The notes beneath the pieces are model-generated. The model was not told the origin of the DNA. It saw nothing but the letters and a program-made list of their open reading frames with translations, and did not search any database. Shown here piece after piece: positions 13,301-24,973 of a DNA stretch of 64,000 nucleotides (the first letter of the stretch is position 1; every line of letters begins with the position of its first letter). A program made the translations under genes and the position numbers. This stretch comes from Chondrilla cf. caribensis. Taxonomy: Eukaryota > Porifera > Demospongiae > Chondrillida > Chondrillidae. The stretch is from assembly GCA_964020155.1 (NCBI GenBank), contig OZ026555.1, positions 2,367,282-2,431,281 on the forward strand, given 5' to 3'.

Positions 13301-16300
13301 GGTACATGGCCAAGCCTTGCACAAGTGATACTGTTGTTTGGTGGCAATGTTTTAGAGAATAGCTTCCAATCTACGACAAAAGCATAAATACAGTATTATC
13401 AAGTAATGCAGGACTTGGATTGGTTGAGGAATACACATACAGCCATGTAATTGTGGAAATCATTCAAGTGCTAACAAAGAGACTTACGGGTAATCTGCCG
13501 AGTTAATTTTGTTATTAAAATATTGTAATAGTGGTGATATCATAGTGGTGGTGTAGTGTTATTGTGGCAAACCATAATAAGGCTAAAAATACACACAACG
13601 AAAAATCTTTTTTTGCCAAATAAAAATTCTTATTTACCAACAGCAGATCCCAAATACACGTACAAAATATACATGGTGTGAACTATCAATACATATCACT
13701 TGATAATATATTATAGAGTGGCATATACTACCAATTGCAAGTTCATGCTAAGTTCAAAAGATGTGCAAAACAGCTCAAAACCCTTATTGCAATATACCTT
13801 GCTGGTGAAGCTGAGAAAACGACAATGAATCAACAGAATTGGATGCATGAAGGGATCTCATCATGGCCCTCAGTGGTTCTCCGAAATTCAGGAAAGGCTT
13901 TGGCCCAGTGAATTCCATGCCTTTCACAGTGGGATGGTGTTTAATACAATAGTTCAATGCCGTTACTTCATAGCTTGATCCTGCAGCAATGGAAATGAGG
14001 CCATTGGGGAATATCTCAGGGAGGACTTTGGCAGCTACGTCTGGATTATTGGCCTCAAACAGTGAGATGATCAGAAGCATCTTATGATCTTCCCCCCTAA
14101 TCTTCTTCTGGCACATCTCTTGGAGGGTGCTTGTCTCGAGTTTCTTCAGTGAGGTGATTCCGGCATAATACTTCCAGATTTCACCCATTTCCACACGTCC
14201 TAGATGCTCCTCCCATAGTGAAGCATGCTCATTATCTGGCAGTGTGCCAATATGCACTGCAGCAAGCATTTCCTGGATGCTTTTGTGCAAGTAGTGGTAA
14301 AGGCGAATGTTACCACCCTCACGTAGTGAATCAACAACTTCAACAAAAAGCAGCCCATATATACTGCCACGCTTCTCGTAGTGGATCAGGTTGCTAACGT
14401 CATGTTCAGTTAAAAGTAGTCGCTGTTCTGTGCTGCAACATTCAAAAGCCTTCTGACAGAGTTCATAAAAGCCTGGGAAGTCCACTTCTGAAACAGTCAA
14501 AAGATCGTTTATGGAAATCTTTTGACCCTCTTTACTGTTGAGGAGTTCGGCAATGATGTATTCCTGGTATATACCAGTTTGGGTCTCCGGGATACCATGA
14601 TCTCCTCGCAAATAGTGAACTTTACAAACGATTTCGAGAACAATTGGAATACGACACATTCCACAAACGTGAGGGAGCTGAAGTAGCTTCTCCTTCAGCT
14701 TCTGAGCAATTATCATTGATTGTTCACTGACAGACAACTTCTCAAAATATTTATCAATATATTCCTCAATGTGTTCTTTTTTAAATCCTAGGATTTCAAC
14801 ATGGCGATGGGGATTGTCAACCAGAGTGAAAAGTTCTTTGCAGGTGACAGGTCGGGTTGTGATCACAACATCACACTCGCTCAGGTACAGAGTAGGGTCA
14901 TGCGTTGAAAGAAGTTTCTGAAGGAAATGGCACAACCTCAGGGATTCTTCCAGCTCATCGTAGCCATCCAAAATGAGCATCACGTTTCTTCCATGACTTT
15001 GGTCTAGAGCACCACAAACATTATAGTTATTGACAGATTTCACAGCATATTTCACAAAAAGGTGCTTCAGGTCAAGTTCTTCATCTTGTTTCATTCTGAA
15101 GATGAGTTCTCTTAGTTCAACAAGTACTACCATCTGGTAGTTGTTTGGTAGCTTCTTTGAGGATAGATCCTTGCAAAGTTGTCTTGTGAGGGTGCTCTTC
15201 CCACACCCAGGTGCCCCACTGATCACAATTCTACGTCCAGTGAAAGGCTCGTCATCTCCAAAATCAAGAATTTCTTCATATCTTATTGATCCTGATTTGC
15301 TATGTACAGCGTCAATGCCTTGCATAGTGGCTTGAAGAAAGTCACTGATTTGCATCTTGTTCTTCAAAATTCTCTGTCCTCTGTCAATGACTGCCAGCTC
15401 TATATATTTCAGTTTGGGACGGTCAATCTTGGCAGGTACAGGAGGGAGCCTAGCATAGTACAGCTTTAGCTGAGAGAACCATTTTTGGTAGATCTAGGGA
15501 CAAATTGGAGAATTTACAGTATATTAGCATGCTACAAGGATCTATACTGTATATCAGTGAAGTACTGACTTCAAAGTAATTGCTACAAAAGTGAAAAAAA
15601 AAAAACACTGCACACTGCAAAATAAAACTGGACTGATTTGACTGATGAATGATGTGTATTAAAAAAGAAACCCAAAAAGTAGCTAACTATTGTACTATAT
15701 TAAGTACATGTCGAGTATGAACTCATGAGACTGCTATGGACAGGAAGCCATGGTGGGGCATTAGTCAGCCTCACTAAACTGCTCGGCTATTACAAAGTGT
15801 TCCTCAAATATGTCCTATGTATTAGATGTTACATCCACTGGCAGCCTTTCATTCCATGTGTGAGGATATATGTAGTTAATACAAATTGAAATCCATGCAC
15901 TTGCAATACTGGATGTCCAACATCACATTCATAGTTGTGATGATCTCCATACATTGAAATAATATTATTACGGGGAATATCCATTGGTTGGCTTCTATTA
16001 TCAATAAATTACATTGCCGAGGAACAGAAGAGCATATATTAACTGAGCCTGCAAGCCAGGTGCAGATAGACTCACCAAAGATATAGCTTCATCAGACAAT
16101 TGAACATCATGTATGACTACAGCATGTTGCTGCAAGTCTCTTTGGTCCTGCATTAACATGATGAAGCAGACAGACAGTGAAGTACGTATTGGAAATAGTG
16201 GTCTATGTGTGCATAGGACAACTATAAATATCAGGTGTCTGTGTTTGTACGTATTGGTCTAGCTAGGAAAACCATGTCATTCAATTGCAAACTGTACAGT

Positions 16301-16881
16301 ACATGTTTAGTAAGAATGAAACTAAATGAAATATAAATATGAAATGATATAGTAAAAGAGAATTACACACACTCATCCCCATCCTTTATACAGTAGCATA
16401 ATGATGTGACTTATGTTGTATTAAACAAAGATTTCGTCACAGAAATAGTCTTATTTTGTATGGCTCAGCAATTGCCTTCTACAAGTCTACAATTATAAGT
16501 CCCATCAAATACTTCAACAGTAACCACTCGTAATAATAGATGCACACACAGGCAGTCTCATACATTCAAGTAAATATTACCTGAGCACTGACAACAGATT
16601 GTAGCTGGCGTTCAAGTCTCTCTGCCACATCCTTATGACTACGATAGCTGTCAGCTGTGTTTATAAAGAAGCAGAACCAAGAGGTAATTTATTCGTCATG
16701 CATAGTTGCATCTTGACGTTTAAGCAACATAAAGTGTGATAGTCTATTGGGAATGTGTGCATTGTACGTGCAGTTATTATACTAACAGCTAAGCACTCAC
16801 ACATTATTCTCTGTATCTCAGTGATCCACCCAGGTGACCAATGGAGAATACAGCAGTGGAGCTTCTCAGGTGAATAACAAT
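1370..16881 (-). CDS. NLR-type gene, copy A (NACHT NTPase), 11 exons, 5' end open
   Basis: Predicted intracellular NACHT-domain STAND NTPase, the core of NLR innate-immune sensors, which bind nucleotide and oligomerise. Exons on minus, in order: 16881-16801, 16654-16581, 16147-16076, 15493-13798 (NACHT), 13370-13237, 10206-10075, 8839-8735, 7336-7280, 7080-6954, 3034-2871, 1462-1370. Splice sites are AG/GT and phases agree at each junction, giving about 911 codons. The short N-terminal exons encode a charged helical stretch (RSHKDVAERLERQLQSVVSAQ). The eight exons after NACHT give short Leu-rich helical segments, including WAAFLCGMREAEDLEELNV; they are degenerate LRR-like at best. Paired exons in copy B differ in length only by multiples of three (132/126, 105/96, 127/136, 93/87), good evidence of coding. 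A pogo element lies in the intron between exons 13237 and 10206. No start or stop codon was fixed; an ATG ends the first exon. Confidence 0.75.
1937..2523. mobile_element. MITE, GGTAGGNGCC family, copy A
   Basis: Starts near GATAGGTGCTAAAAT and ends CATTTTGTCACCTACC, degenerate inverted ends. The matching element in copy B is 33507-34068, so this insertion predates the segmental duplication. It lies in the intron between the last two NLR-A exons found. No coding capacity seen. Confidence 0.7.
3398..4082. mobile_element. MITE, GGTAGGNGCC family
   Basis: Left end CGGTAGGCGCCAAAATAAC. The right end near 4082 reads as a degenerate inverted copy, with a well-matched stretch (AACTTTGNATTCCGTTNCG) just inside each end. 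An internal segment around GTTGATCAACACCG recurs inverted at 28859-29008. Non-coding. Confidence 0.55.
4150..4995 (+). pseudogene. Tc1/mariner (IS630-type) transposase relic
   Basis: Three pieces of a DDE transposase lie in order on plus. Positions 4165-4302 give KRVEWCKERLLKGERFHNV followed by IFSDKSIIQL, the region of the first catalytic Asp. Positions 4711-4839 give NVWAGISRRGATSIVIFDG and onward. After a TAG at 4840-4842, 4843-4990 gives LYQNNDLKHTS, a degenerate form of the second catalytic motif, then ENNIQWWRSPAE. About 300 extra bases separate the first and second pieces, and several stops follow 4302. The D of the third motif is not recognisable. Present only in copy A; clearly dead. 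Confidence 0.8.
8890..9617. mobile_element. CAGGGCTC-ended non-autonomous element (hAT-like), copy A only
   Basis: Ends are CAGGGCTCAAAATTAA and, inverted, TTAAATTTGAGCCCTG. CAGGGCTC ends are common in hAT elements of marine invertebrates (family knowledge). The matching place in copy B (about 40306) reads straight across, so this inserted after duplication or was lost from B. I could not define an 8-bp target duplication. A small hairpin (GGACAACCATGCTAC and its inverse) lies at 9491-9526. Confidence 0.7.
9685..9835. repeat. Long hairpin (inverted repeat), copy A
   Basis: Two arms of about 70 bp meet at about 9760 with a loop of about 3 bases; the inner arms carry ATTGGACAGATATTAATTAC and its inverse almost perfectly. 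Copy B has no such palindrome at the homologous place. Likely a fold-back MITE or a repair palindrome. Confidence 0.85.
11067..13055 (+). mobile_element. pogo/Tigger-like DNA transposon, copy A only
   Basis: 1989-bp element with terminal inverted repeats beginning CAGTCTGTATC and continuing GTTATAA after one mismatch. It is flanked by TA on both sides (11065-11066 and 13056-13057), the target duplication of the pogo/mariner group. It sits in the NLR-A intron between exons 13370-13237 and 10206-10075. Subterminal sequence around 11100-11150 repeats TTATCACTATAAGCG-like motifs, possible transposase binding sites. The encoded transposase is broken. Confidence 0.93.
11238..12847 (+). pseudogene. 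Tigger/pogo transposase, inactivated
   Basis: One long frame from about 11276 to the stop after 12844. It shows an N-terminal psq-type helix-turn-helix (IEKNPNASQGQVGIHFGIGQ), a CENPB-type second DNA-binding region, and a DDE catalytic core (NMDETGLFW, LLVENCPGH, IQPCDVGIIQAF), then an acidic tail. Lesions: the likely ATG at 11238 is out of frame with the body (indel near 11275, before VEKKAEILEY); an in-frame TAG at 12011-12013 follows LNGH; and the second catalytic Asp reads Glu (VENCPGH where the family has DN.PGH). Apart from these the frame is open, so inactivation is fairly recent. Confidence 0.9.
13798..15493 (-). CDS. NACHT exon of NLR-A
   Basis: Uninterrupted 1696-bp exon, phase 0 in and phase 1 out, acceptor after CTAG and donor AAG/GTATAT. 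Walker A GAPGCGKST is at 15191-15217 and Walker B LILDGYDEL at 14951-14977, inside the usual DGYDEL form of NACHT domains. The sensor-1 arginine is present in TTRP (codon at 14852-14854). A winged-helix-like stretch follows (CGMCRIPIVLEIVCKVHYL). Upstream of the P-loop is a basic linker (LPPVPAKIDRPKLKYIEL) typical of the segment joining an N-terminal effector to NACHT. Domain assignment is from motifs only; NLR membership is inferred. Confidence 0.93.
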
Positions 16882-18526
16882 CTACACATGTGGAGAAATA
16901 AGTATTATGTATTTTTATGTGTGTAATAACTATATCAATAGTACATCAACAATAGTACATTACATATATAATACAGAAGAATTGAGGAAGGAAGAACACA
17001 TTATAATAATAATAACAAATATTATTATAATAAAAATAATAATATATAATAATAATATTTAATATTATTTTATCATTAATCTTATATATTTTTAATTATA
17101 TATTTAATAATATAATAAAATAATAATAACAAATATTATTATAATAATAAGGAATAATGACATTATGAAAGTAAAAATATGGCAGATAGTACTAGACTAA
17201 GTATAGTTTAAATAAATTGATTAAAAAAATTCCATAAGATTATAATGAAACACAAAGGAACACATAGCATGAAAAATTAACACAGTATATAAAATATAAC
17301 AATAATAAATAATAAGACAAATTGACTGATACATGTTGGAGGATTACCAATAAAGATTATCATCAATAAACAAATAACAATTATTAAATTATTAAGCAAG
17401 CAAACAATAGATTAATTAATAGATATAAGCAATAGGATTGGCAGTTACTGTAAATGTGTGACAAAAGTGATAAACACTTTATACCAATGTTATATTCAAA
17501 AATTGCATGAGCAATTTGATTCATAATTTTTAATGTCAGTAGTAGTAAATAATTATTTATAAGCAATAAGATGAAATTAGTTCAAGCAGGCAAAATCTTA
17601 CAACGCATTTATATTCACACTAGTTGAATTAATTTACTTTAATTCACTTATTACATTCATTTATGAATACATATTGAATCCAATTATAGATTCCAATGGT
17701 TTTAATAAAAATTATTTTTCTTTTATTATATTCATTTCTTTGCAATAAATCACAAATTAAACTGAATTATGACTCCATACAATTAATAGAATACTACAGA
17801 AATTTCAAATTTAAAAACAATAAATAATTGATATTCAACTAGTGTATGTTTATTTATATTAATTTTGTTACATGCGATGAAGCAATGAACTAGCAATCAT
17901 TATTGTTAAATTAAAAATATAAAAGACAATAAGCAGCTTGCCTTTATCCATTATTATCCTGCTCAATTTATTACCCATTCAATGATCTTACATTATTGTA
18001 TGTATAGTACATTAATTCACACATTATACTCAGTCTGATAGTCTCTTCATAAACATGCACAGATCTTATTGTATTAAAATTGCTTGCTCTATACTTTCTG
18101 AATATTATCGATTAAATATAATAATATATATTGATGTATATCAAATATAATAATATTATTATTATACCTACAGTAATGAATGTAAAACTATAAAAATATA
18201 AAAACTGTTACAGCAATTTATTCATCACTCCATCATATTTGGTGATAGCACACCGTCATGCTCTCACATGGGTGTGGTATTCTTTCAATGATTTACATGG
18301 AACCTCCACAATCCAACACCTTCACGTCATCAATAATCTGATCACATTCTGACACATCTTAAACTCTACAGATTGCACTATGAAAACCTCTATAATCTGA
18401 CGTTTGTGTAATCTGACATGTAATAGTTGTCCCAAATGAATGTCGGATAATCAAGGTTCCACTGTGTCTTTTAAATTATTATTTTCTGTAGTATAATAAT
18501 CCGTACATCCATGCACGCAATCTTAC
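16882..18526. other. AT-rich intron of NLR-A
   Basis: Very AT-rich sequence with runs of ATAATA-type trinucleotides (17000-17150 especially). A pogo-like MITE lies at 18297-18474. It separates the putative 5' exon (18527-18643) from the first coding-like exon. Copy B has the same intron, shorter in the AT-repeat part. Confidence 0.6.
18297..18474. mobile_element. pogo-like MITE, GGAACC ends, copy A
   Basis: Begins CATGGAACCTCCACAATCC and ends TCAAGGTTCCACTG. The right end inverted reads CAGTGGAACCTTGATTATCC, a typical Tigger/pogo terminus. Copy B has it at 48559-48728, so it predates the duplication. Confidence 0.65.
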
Positions 18527-18643
18527 CTCAAATTCAATACTAAGGGTAAGGAAACGACGATTAGCGTTAAGACCCGGAGACTATACGCCTTCAAAACAAA
18601 TCCAAAGGAGGCCACTAAATCTGGACTATTCCTCGTCAAGGAA
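18527..18643 (-). other. Putative 5' non-coding exon of NLR-A
   Basis: Bounded by an acceptor (ATTAG) and donor (GAG/GTAAG), conserved in copy B at 48791-48914. The two differ in length by 7 bp because B has an extra CCTCTAG-type insert. A frame-breaking difference between otherwise well-kept paralogues suggests an untranslated leader exon, or a lesion in A if it is coding. Confidence 0.4.
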
Positions 18644-18879
18644 CTAATGTGAAGTAAAAAAAAACATTCATAACTATATCGATATTATATTAGTATAGCT
18701 AGATAGAGAGAAACCTATAAACAAATTTTACAATTAGCTATAGCTAGCTACCTTTGACCGAATGTTTCTTCCTAAATATGTCTATTGTCAAGGTAACAAA
18801 TTTCCACTCCTTAGTAATCAATCACAACGTTCCTTGAATGAAATATGTTGCCTATGATGCCTTGTACTCGACGTCCAAT

Positions 18880-19010
18880 TCCTAGCTTCAACTATGCCTC
18901 GACCTGAATACCACAAGCCTGCCAGGGGAGCGAGGGAGCGAGAGATGATCGAGGGGCGGGTCCAGGACAGGCCACTCCGATGAGTTGATCCCTAGAATTA
19001 TTGATTCAGT
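18880..19010. promoter_or_regulatory. GC-richer promoter-like stretch between divergent genes, copy A
   Basis: A GC-richer interval in an AT-rich window, with GGGGAGCGAGGGAGCGAGAG followed by GAGGGGCGGGTCC, an Sp1-type GC box. It lies between the 5' side of the minus-strand NLR and the plus-strand SPIN90-type gene, as expected of a bidirectional promoter. Conserved in copy B at 49130-49235. No TATA box or start site can be fixed. Confidence 0.35.
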
Positions 19011-19440
19011 ATGAAAAATGGCGGGCATTCGACATTGATCGCTGGAAAGAAATAATCGGGGAAGAATTTTGTCATTATGGATTTTGGGACTAAATTCTTC
19101 ATCTTTTGCATCAGTAGCGGTGATACCCGTTGCTCTGTGCTGCTGCTCGTTCCAACTGGCAGTGCCTGTAAATGAAGTTCCGTCATCATGTCCTGCCCAT
19201 GGTTCGTTGAATCGGGTTCTAACTCTGTCTCCTAATGTTAGCGTGTGCACCACTGCAGTGTGTGTCGAGTTGGCAGCAGAAATACCTAGCTCGATGCTAC
19301 CTTAGAATAGATTATCTATGGTTGTATCGACAAAACAAAATCCCCTTGTGAGGATTTGTTGCTGCATGCCATCTGAAAACCTGTTGCTGTCCAATTGCAC
19401 CAAATGAACCAGAAGCAGTGTACCAGTAGGAACAGCTATC
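18990..19440 (-). pseudogene. C1q/TNF-like domain relic, copy A
   Basis: Minus-strand reading gives SIELGISAANSTHTAVVHTL, then GDRVRTRFNEPWAG and GTSFTGTASW, the order of the last strands of a C1q/TNF jelly roll (AV..L..GD.V...SF.G). Upstream the frame is broken in A by a 4-bp deletion and a stop relative to B. B in turn loses the C-terminal part through a deletion after RTRFN. Assignment is from a pattern match only. It could be a remnant exon of a secreted or collagen-type protein. Confidence 0.45.
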
Positions 19441-20189
19441 CCACAGGGAGACCTACCTCCTGGTTACAACAACATGACCATTGCCAACATCTCCTCTACC
19501 TTCCCAATGCCTTTTGATGTGAGTTGTTCGGTGTACCTACATGACAAGGTGTAACCATAGACCCTAGATGTTGCAATGTATGCATGTGTGTACATTCACA
19601 GTGCAAGACACATGTAATGTGTATGTTTATGTCCAATGAGTGTGTGATGTGTACATGTCGTCATGTACTCAATGTTTAATATAAACACCATGTTATGTAT
19701 ACAGTCTGAGTTAGGGGGACCTGAAACACATCACACATTGTTCCGATTGTTGAATGAAATAATAACCATTGACGTTGGTGGTGTGGGATACCATGATTGA
19801 AGCAAATACTCCCAACAGCTGTGCATATTCCATCTGTGACTACTGAAAGATCTTCAGATCCCAAAGATTCATGATTCCAGATAAATTTAAATTCTCAATA
19901 TGTGGTCTAATAATAATTAATAATATGTGGTCTAATAATAATAATAATAATTCTACACATGCTGGTCCAGACAGAACTCCTCCTCAGTTCTTCTCCTCAT
20001 GATTGTTTATATGTACCTTACAGGTGTGAAGTGTAACCAATCACATTTTATACACTACATTTAATTACTACGTACACTCCATACACATGTATCCACAGGC
20101 TGTATTGTACATATCCATACACTGTATTGTGCACATATGTACACTGTATTGTACGTATCCGAGAACACTGTACCATACACACATCTGTA

Positions 20190-20405
20190 CACTTCTCTAT
20201 GCTCAAATTGGGCTGCTGTTGTAGAGTACTTTTCCATGCAAACCACCTCAGGATCACTTTGCCACATTCACATGCTAACACTTCACATGACTTCATTGTA
20301 ACCAGGACTGGTGTGGTGCCATGTATAGTGGTCCCATGGTGTTGTCTTGTTGTTTGTATGAGAATGTATCCAGTGATGTCCTCTACTTTCTGTGCCATGA
20401 ACAGA
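20190..20405. other. Highly conserved block, coding sense unresolved (copy A)
   Basis: Nearly identical to about 58270-58485 in copy B, with very few differences, all towards its ends. It can be read on plus as an exon after GTTGTAG (VLFHANHLRITLPHSHANTS) or on minus as MAQKVEDITGYILIQTTRQ. On the plus model the donor is TTTAG/GT in B but TTTAG/GC in A. It lies within the SPIN90-type gene. I could not decide which strand is read, if either. Confidence 0.35.
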
Positions 20406-21966
20406 TTTAGGCATTAACGTGTGTGCATATGTACATACTGTAGTTACTGTGTGGTATGTGTACACTGCTGCTAGTTGGCCTTCATTATACCAATCGATGT
20501 CTGTACAGTTCAATTGGATTATGAGAATAACTACATATGTATGTACATTTATATGTGTACATATCTACAAATGAAAACACAATACACTGATAATGTCACA
20601 GTACATGGATGTATACTACAATGTTGCAACAGTTTACCATATGCATGTACATATACATACATGTGTGCAGCTTTCTACTGAACACACATACATATTCACA
20701 TACATGTGTACTGTACTGTACATTGCATGTGAAGGAGTGGAAGGTGTTAGACATGTTTGTTGTATGTTAGAAGATTTCTTGGACTATGTTTTATGGTCAG
20801 TACAAATTAATTTTCAGTTTTGTATCATTTGTACTGATGAAGCCCACAATTGACCAATCGTTGCACAGTTGAATAATAATTGTGTGAAATCATGAGGAAC
20901 ATAAATGATGAACAATATAGACATGTCCAACAATAGTCCAAGAAATCATCTAATACGTATATACGGTATGGTATACATACTCACTGTACATGTACATATG
21001 TGTGTGTGTGTGTACATGTTTAGGACTATCCCATTGGTCCCATGTGTGTATACATACATACATGCATAGCACATGTGTACACTTATGTGTTGCTATGTTT
21101 GGTATGTATGTACATGTTCCTGTGTTGTAGTGCACTGTACTGTGATATGGCATATTGTCCTCTTGTCACATCTCAGATTTGAAGAACCTTTTGTATGTCT
21201 GTTTGGTGTGTACCATGTTGTTCTCTACTGGAGAAATTCCACCATTATCCATCTATGGTGAGCATGTGTGTATTTCAAGTGTGTGTGTGTGCAAAGTGGC
21301 ATACTAATGCGTTCCAGAAGTGCTGTACGTATGTATTTGTGTATGTGTGCATGTGTATTTGTATGTACGTACTTGTATGACTGATGTTCTTATGATATTA
21401 CTGTTTGCTATCCCTACCTCCTCGTTCATGTTTACTATGCTACGTACATGGCATATGTTCCTTTGTGTGAACTGAACTAGTTCAGTTGCTACATATGTTA
21501 CAGTCTCGTGTATTGCTCTGATAGACCAGTGGTCCACAGACTTCATCACAGAAGTGTTGGAGGTGATAGAGGATCCTCCATCTTGTGACACTGACGATCA
21601 GGTACCAGATGCTCTTGTCAATGTTGTGCTGAGCTTCAACCAACACTTCACAGGTCAGTGGATGGTCTCACCACCAGCAGGTGTTGTTGTGTTTACACGT
21701 TCCAACTACAAACACAAAACATCTCTATTACCTGTGTGTGTGGAACACATAACACAGGAAATCTGTCTCCTTGTGAGACTGTTCAGTAGAATGCACACTA
21801 CTGCAGGTGACAGGTCTGCACCAGGTGTGCAGGGCCTGTTGCTGGCCTCAGCTGTGTCACAGTTACTGGTCGGCCTCACTTGACTACATGATCCACACAT
21901 ACGTGTGTACCTCACATCAACATGTGTTCCATCATGCACTCCCACTGTGTGTATTCACAGGTGCAC

Positions 21967-22595
<629 letters not shown>

Positions 22596-22902
22596 ACAAT
22601 TTTGTCCAATCCTCCTCTACAACTACATACATATGTAGCTACGTACTAACTCTCCCTCTCCTTCTGTAGCTACACATTCACTACCTCTCCCTCTCCTCCT
22701 GTAGCTACGCACTCACTACCTCTCACTGCTCCACAAACTGATTGGCAGTACAGACTATGGAGAATCTCTTCACAGAAGGGATGAGTTGACTGCTTGTCTC
22801 AGTCGAATCTTTTCCGAAGAAGAAGTTAAAGAAGACAAGAAAATAGTGAATCAAATTTGGAAGGACTTTCCTCAGTGTTTTCAGTTTGTGTCATCAATTT
22901 AG

Positions 22903-23826
22903 AGAAACAGCTATAGCCACTGCAGCTGTGCTAGATGGTCATTTGTACAGAAATTGATAGTTATTATATTGTTTATTGTGTATAGCCAGTGTAATTGTAG
23001 CTATCAGTTATGTGTTGGAGTACAATATTACTTTTAACTACTATCAGTCATACAGTGTGATATATAGAGTATGCGTATTACGTATATCAGATTCCAGCAA
23101 TGTACGTGCATATTGTGTATTTAAAAGAGTGATTTAAACGTACATAAAATGAATGTTTGTAGATATTATGTATATAATAGTATACTGTGTGCATGGTACA
23201 ATTACAAGCTATGGTATATCAAGACCAACAATCAATATAAAAGTGTACATTTACTGATAGAGCTACGTATAGGTTACGATATTATACGATATAATATTAT
23301 TATACAAAATTTAACCATGCAGGGCATAAAATATCATGTTTCACAAACTCTATATGGGACTAATAATTGTATATATTTCAATAATATTAATAGTATAGTC
23401 CAAGTCATATAATGGCATTAAATAATAATATAATAATATATTACCAAAATTGATGAATATTATTTATCATACGGATATTATAATAATATATGAACCACTT
23501 AATTAAGCTTGTATTATGTACATACCTATTATTATTATTATACTATTATGACCAAGCATGCAATTTATATCAACAGCATATAAAATGGATACGTATACGA
23601 TGTATGACCTATGTATAGTGAAACATATAATTATAGTATACACACAACATATGTATCAACATGGTCATGATGTCCACAAACAACAATAATTGAACAATAC
23701 TTATAAACTATAAAAATAAAAATAATGATAATAATAATAAAAAATAATAATGAATTAACAGAGCTACAATAGGTAACTCAGAGATGCATGGCAGTAAACC
23801 ATGACGTGACCAAACACAGACCAAAT
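22903..23826. other. AT-rich spacer, no gene seen
   Basis: Lies 3' of the SPIN90-A stop codon. AT-rich with many TAT/ATA runs. No exon, RNA gene or repeat family was recognised. The copy-B equivalent (60366-61386) is interrupted by a 519-bp MITE. Confidence 0.5.
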
Positions 23827-23827
23827 A

Positions 23828-24419
23828 GTCCTGGTGTACACTGTCCTGACGGTCCTGGTGTACACTGTCCTGACGGTCCTGGTGTACACTGTCCTGACGG
23901 TCCTGGTGTACACTGTCCTGACGGTCCTGGTGTACACTGTCCTGACGGTCCTGGTGTACACTGTCCTGACGGTCCTGGTGTACACTGTCCTGACGGTCCT
24001 GGTGTACACTGTCCTGACGGTCCTGGTGTACACTGTCCTGACGGTCCTGGTGTACACTGTCCTGACGGTCCTGGTGTACACTGTCCTGACGGTCCTGGTG
24101 TACACTATCCTGACGGTCCTGGTGTACACTGTACTGACGGTCCTGGTGTACACTGTCCTGAAGGTCCTGGTGTACACTGTCCTGACGGTCCTGGTGTACA
24201 CTGTCCTGACGGTCCTGGTGTACACTGTCCTGACGGTCCTGGTGTACACTGTCCTGACGGTCCTGGTGTACACTGTACTGACGGTCCTGGTGTACATTGT
24301 CCTGACGGTCCTGGTGTACACTGTACTGACGGTCCTGGTGTACACTGTACTGACGGTCCTGGTGTACACTGTCCTGACGGTCCTGGTGTACACTGTCCTG
24401 ACGGTCCTGGTGTACACTG
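23828..24419. repeat. 24-bp minisatellite, about 25 units, copy A
   Basis: Tandem units of GGTCCTGGTGTACACTGTCC plus TGAC, with few substitutions (GTCCTG/GTACTG, ACGG/AAGG). The unit contains the palindrome GTGTACAC. The 24-bp length is a multiple of three and lacks stops in several frames, which creates long frames on both strands. No start context, splice site or flanking conserved coding sequence supports translation. Copy B has about 16 units (61387-61765). Confidence 0.97.
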
Positions 24420-24668
24420 TGTTTACTACTATGTTCTGGTATTGATACTGTATGACCTGTTGTATGGATGAAGAGTGGAATACAGTTAACAATGATGACT
24501 GGTGAACACCAGGTACTGTGTGTACGTATATATGTATAGTACACATGACAGCATAATAATAAGGCATGAAGGCACAAATAATAAATTTGTACAGATGTGT
24601 GTATGGTGAATATTGTTTAGTGTGTTCCCGCAAATGCAGAACATGTAAAGTACATAAGAAATTCGATC

Positions 24669-24837
24669 CAGTTGAACCTCTATTTAAAGGACACTGTGAA
24701 TGAAGGACATAATAGAAATGACCTGCATACAAAGGGCAAATTTGGTCACCAAAATGGACTTTGCTATTGTGTTAATATCACTCTACAGTGAATAAAATGG
24801 CTGGTATCAACGTGTCCTTTATTAAGAGGCTCCACTG
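24669..24837. mobile_element. pogo-like MITE, CAGTTGAACC ends, copy A
   Basis: Left end CAGTTGAACCTCTATTTAAA, right end inverted CAGTGGAGCCTCTTAATAAA, with GGACAC next to both. The same element is in copy B at 61974-62168, close to the right edge of the duplication in both. Confidence 0.75.
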
Positions 24838-24973
24838 TAGCCAAACTGGAAAAGCACTCACTAGCACACCACAAATGATACAAGTAACCAGATATTAGAT
24901 TAAGTCTTAAAGTCCTATGTGCTCCACACATGTACATACTAATAATTCTCAAACTAATCTAAAATACCTCACC

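Noticed and set aside
23708..24732. Open frames of 200-320 codons over the 24-bp repeat on both strands, and the idea of a CRISPR array
   Set aside because: The unit length is a multiple of three with no stop, so frames open automatically. There are no unique spacers between repeats, and the host is eukaryotic.
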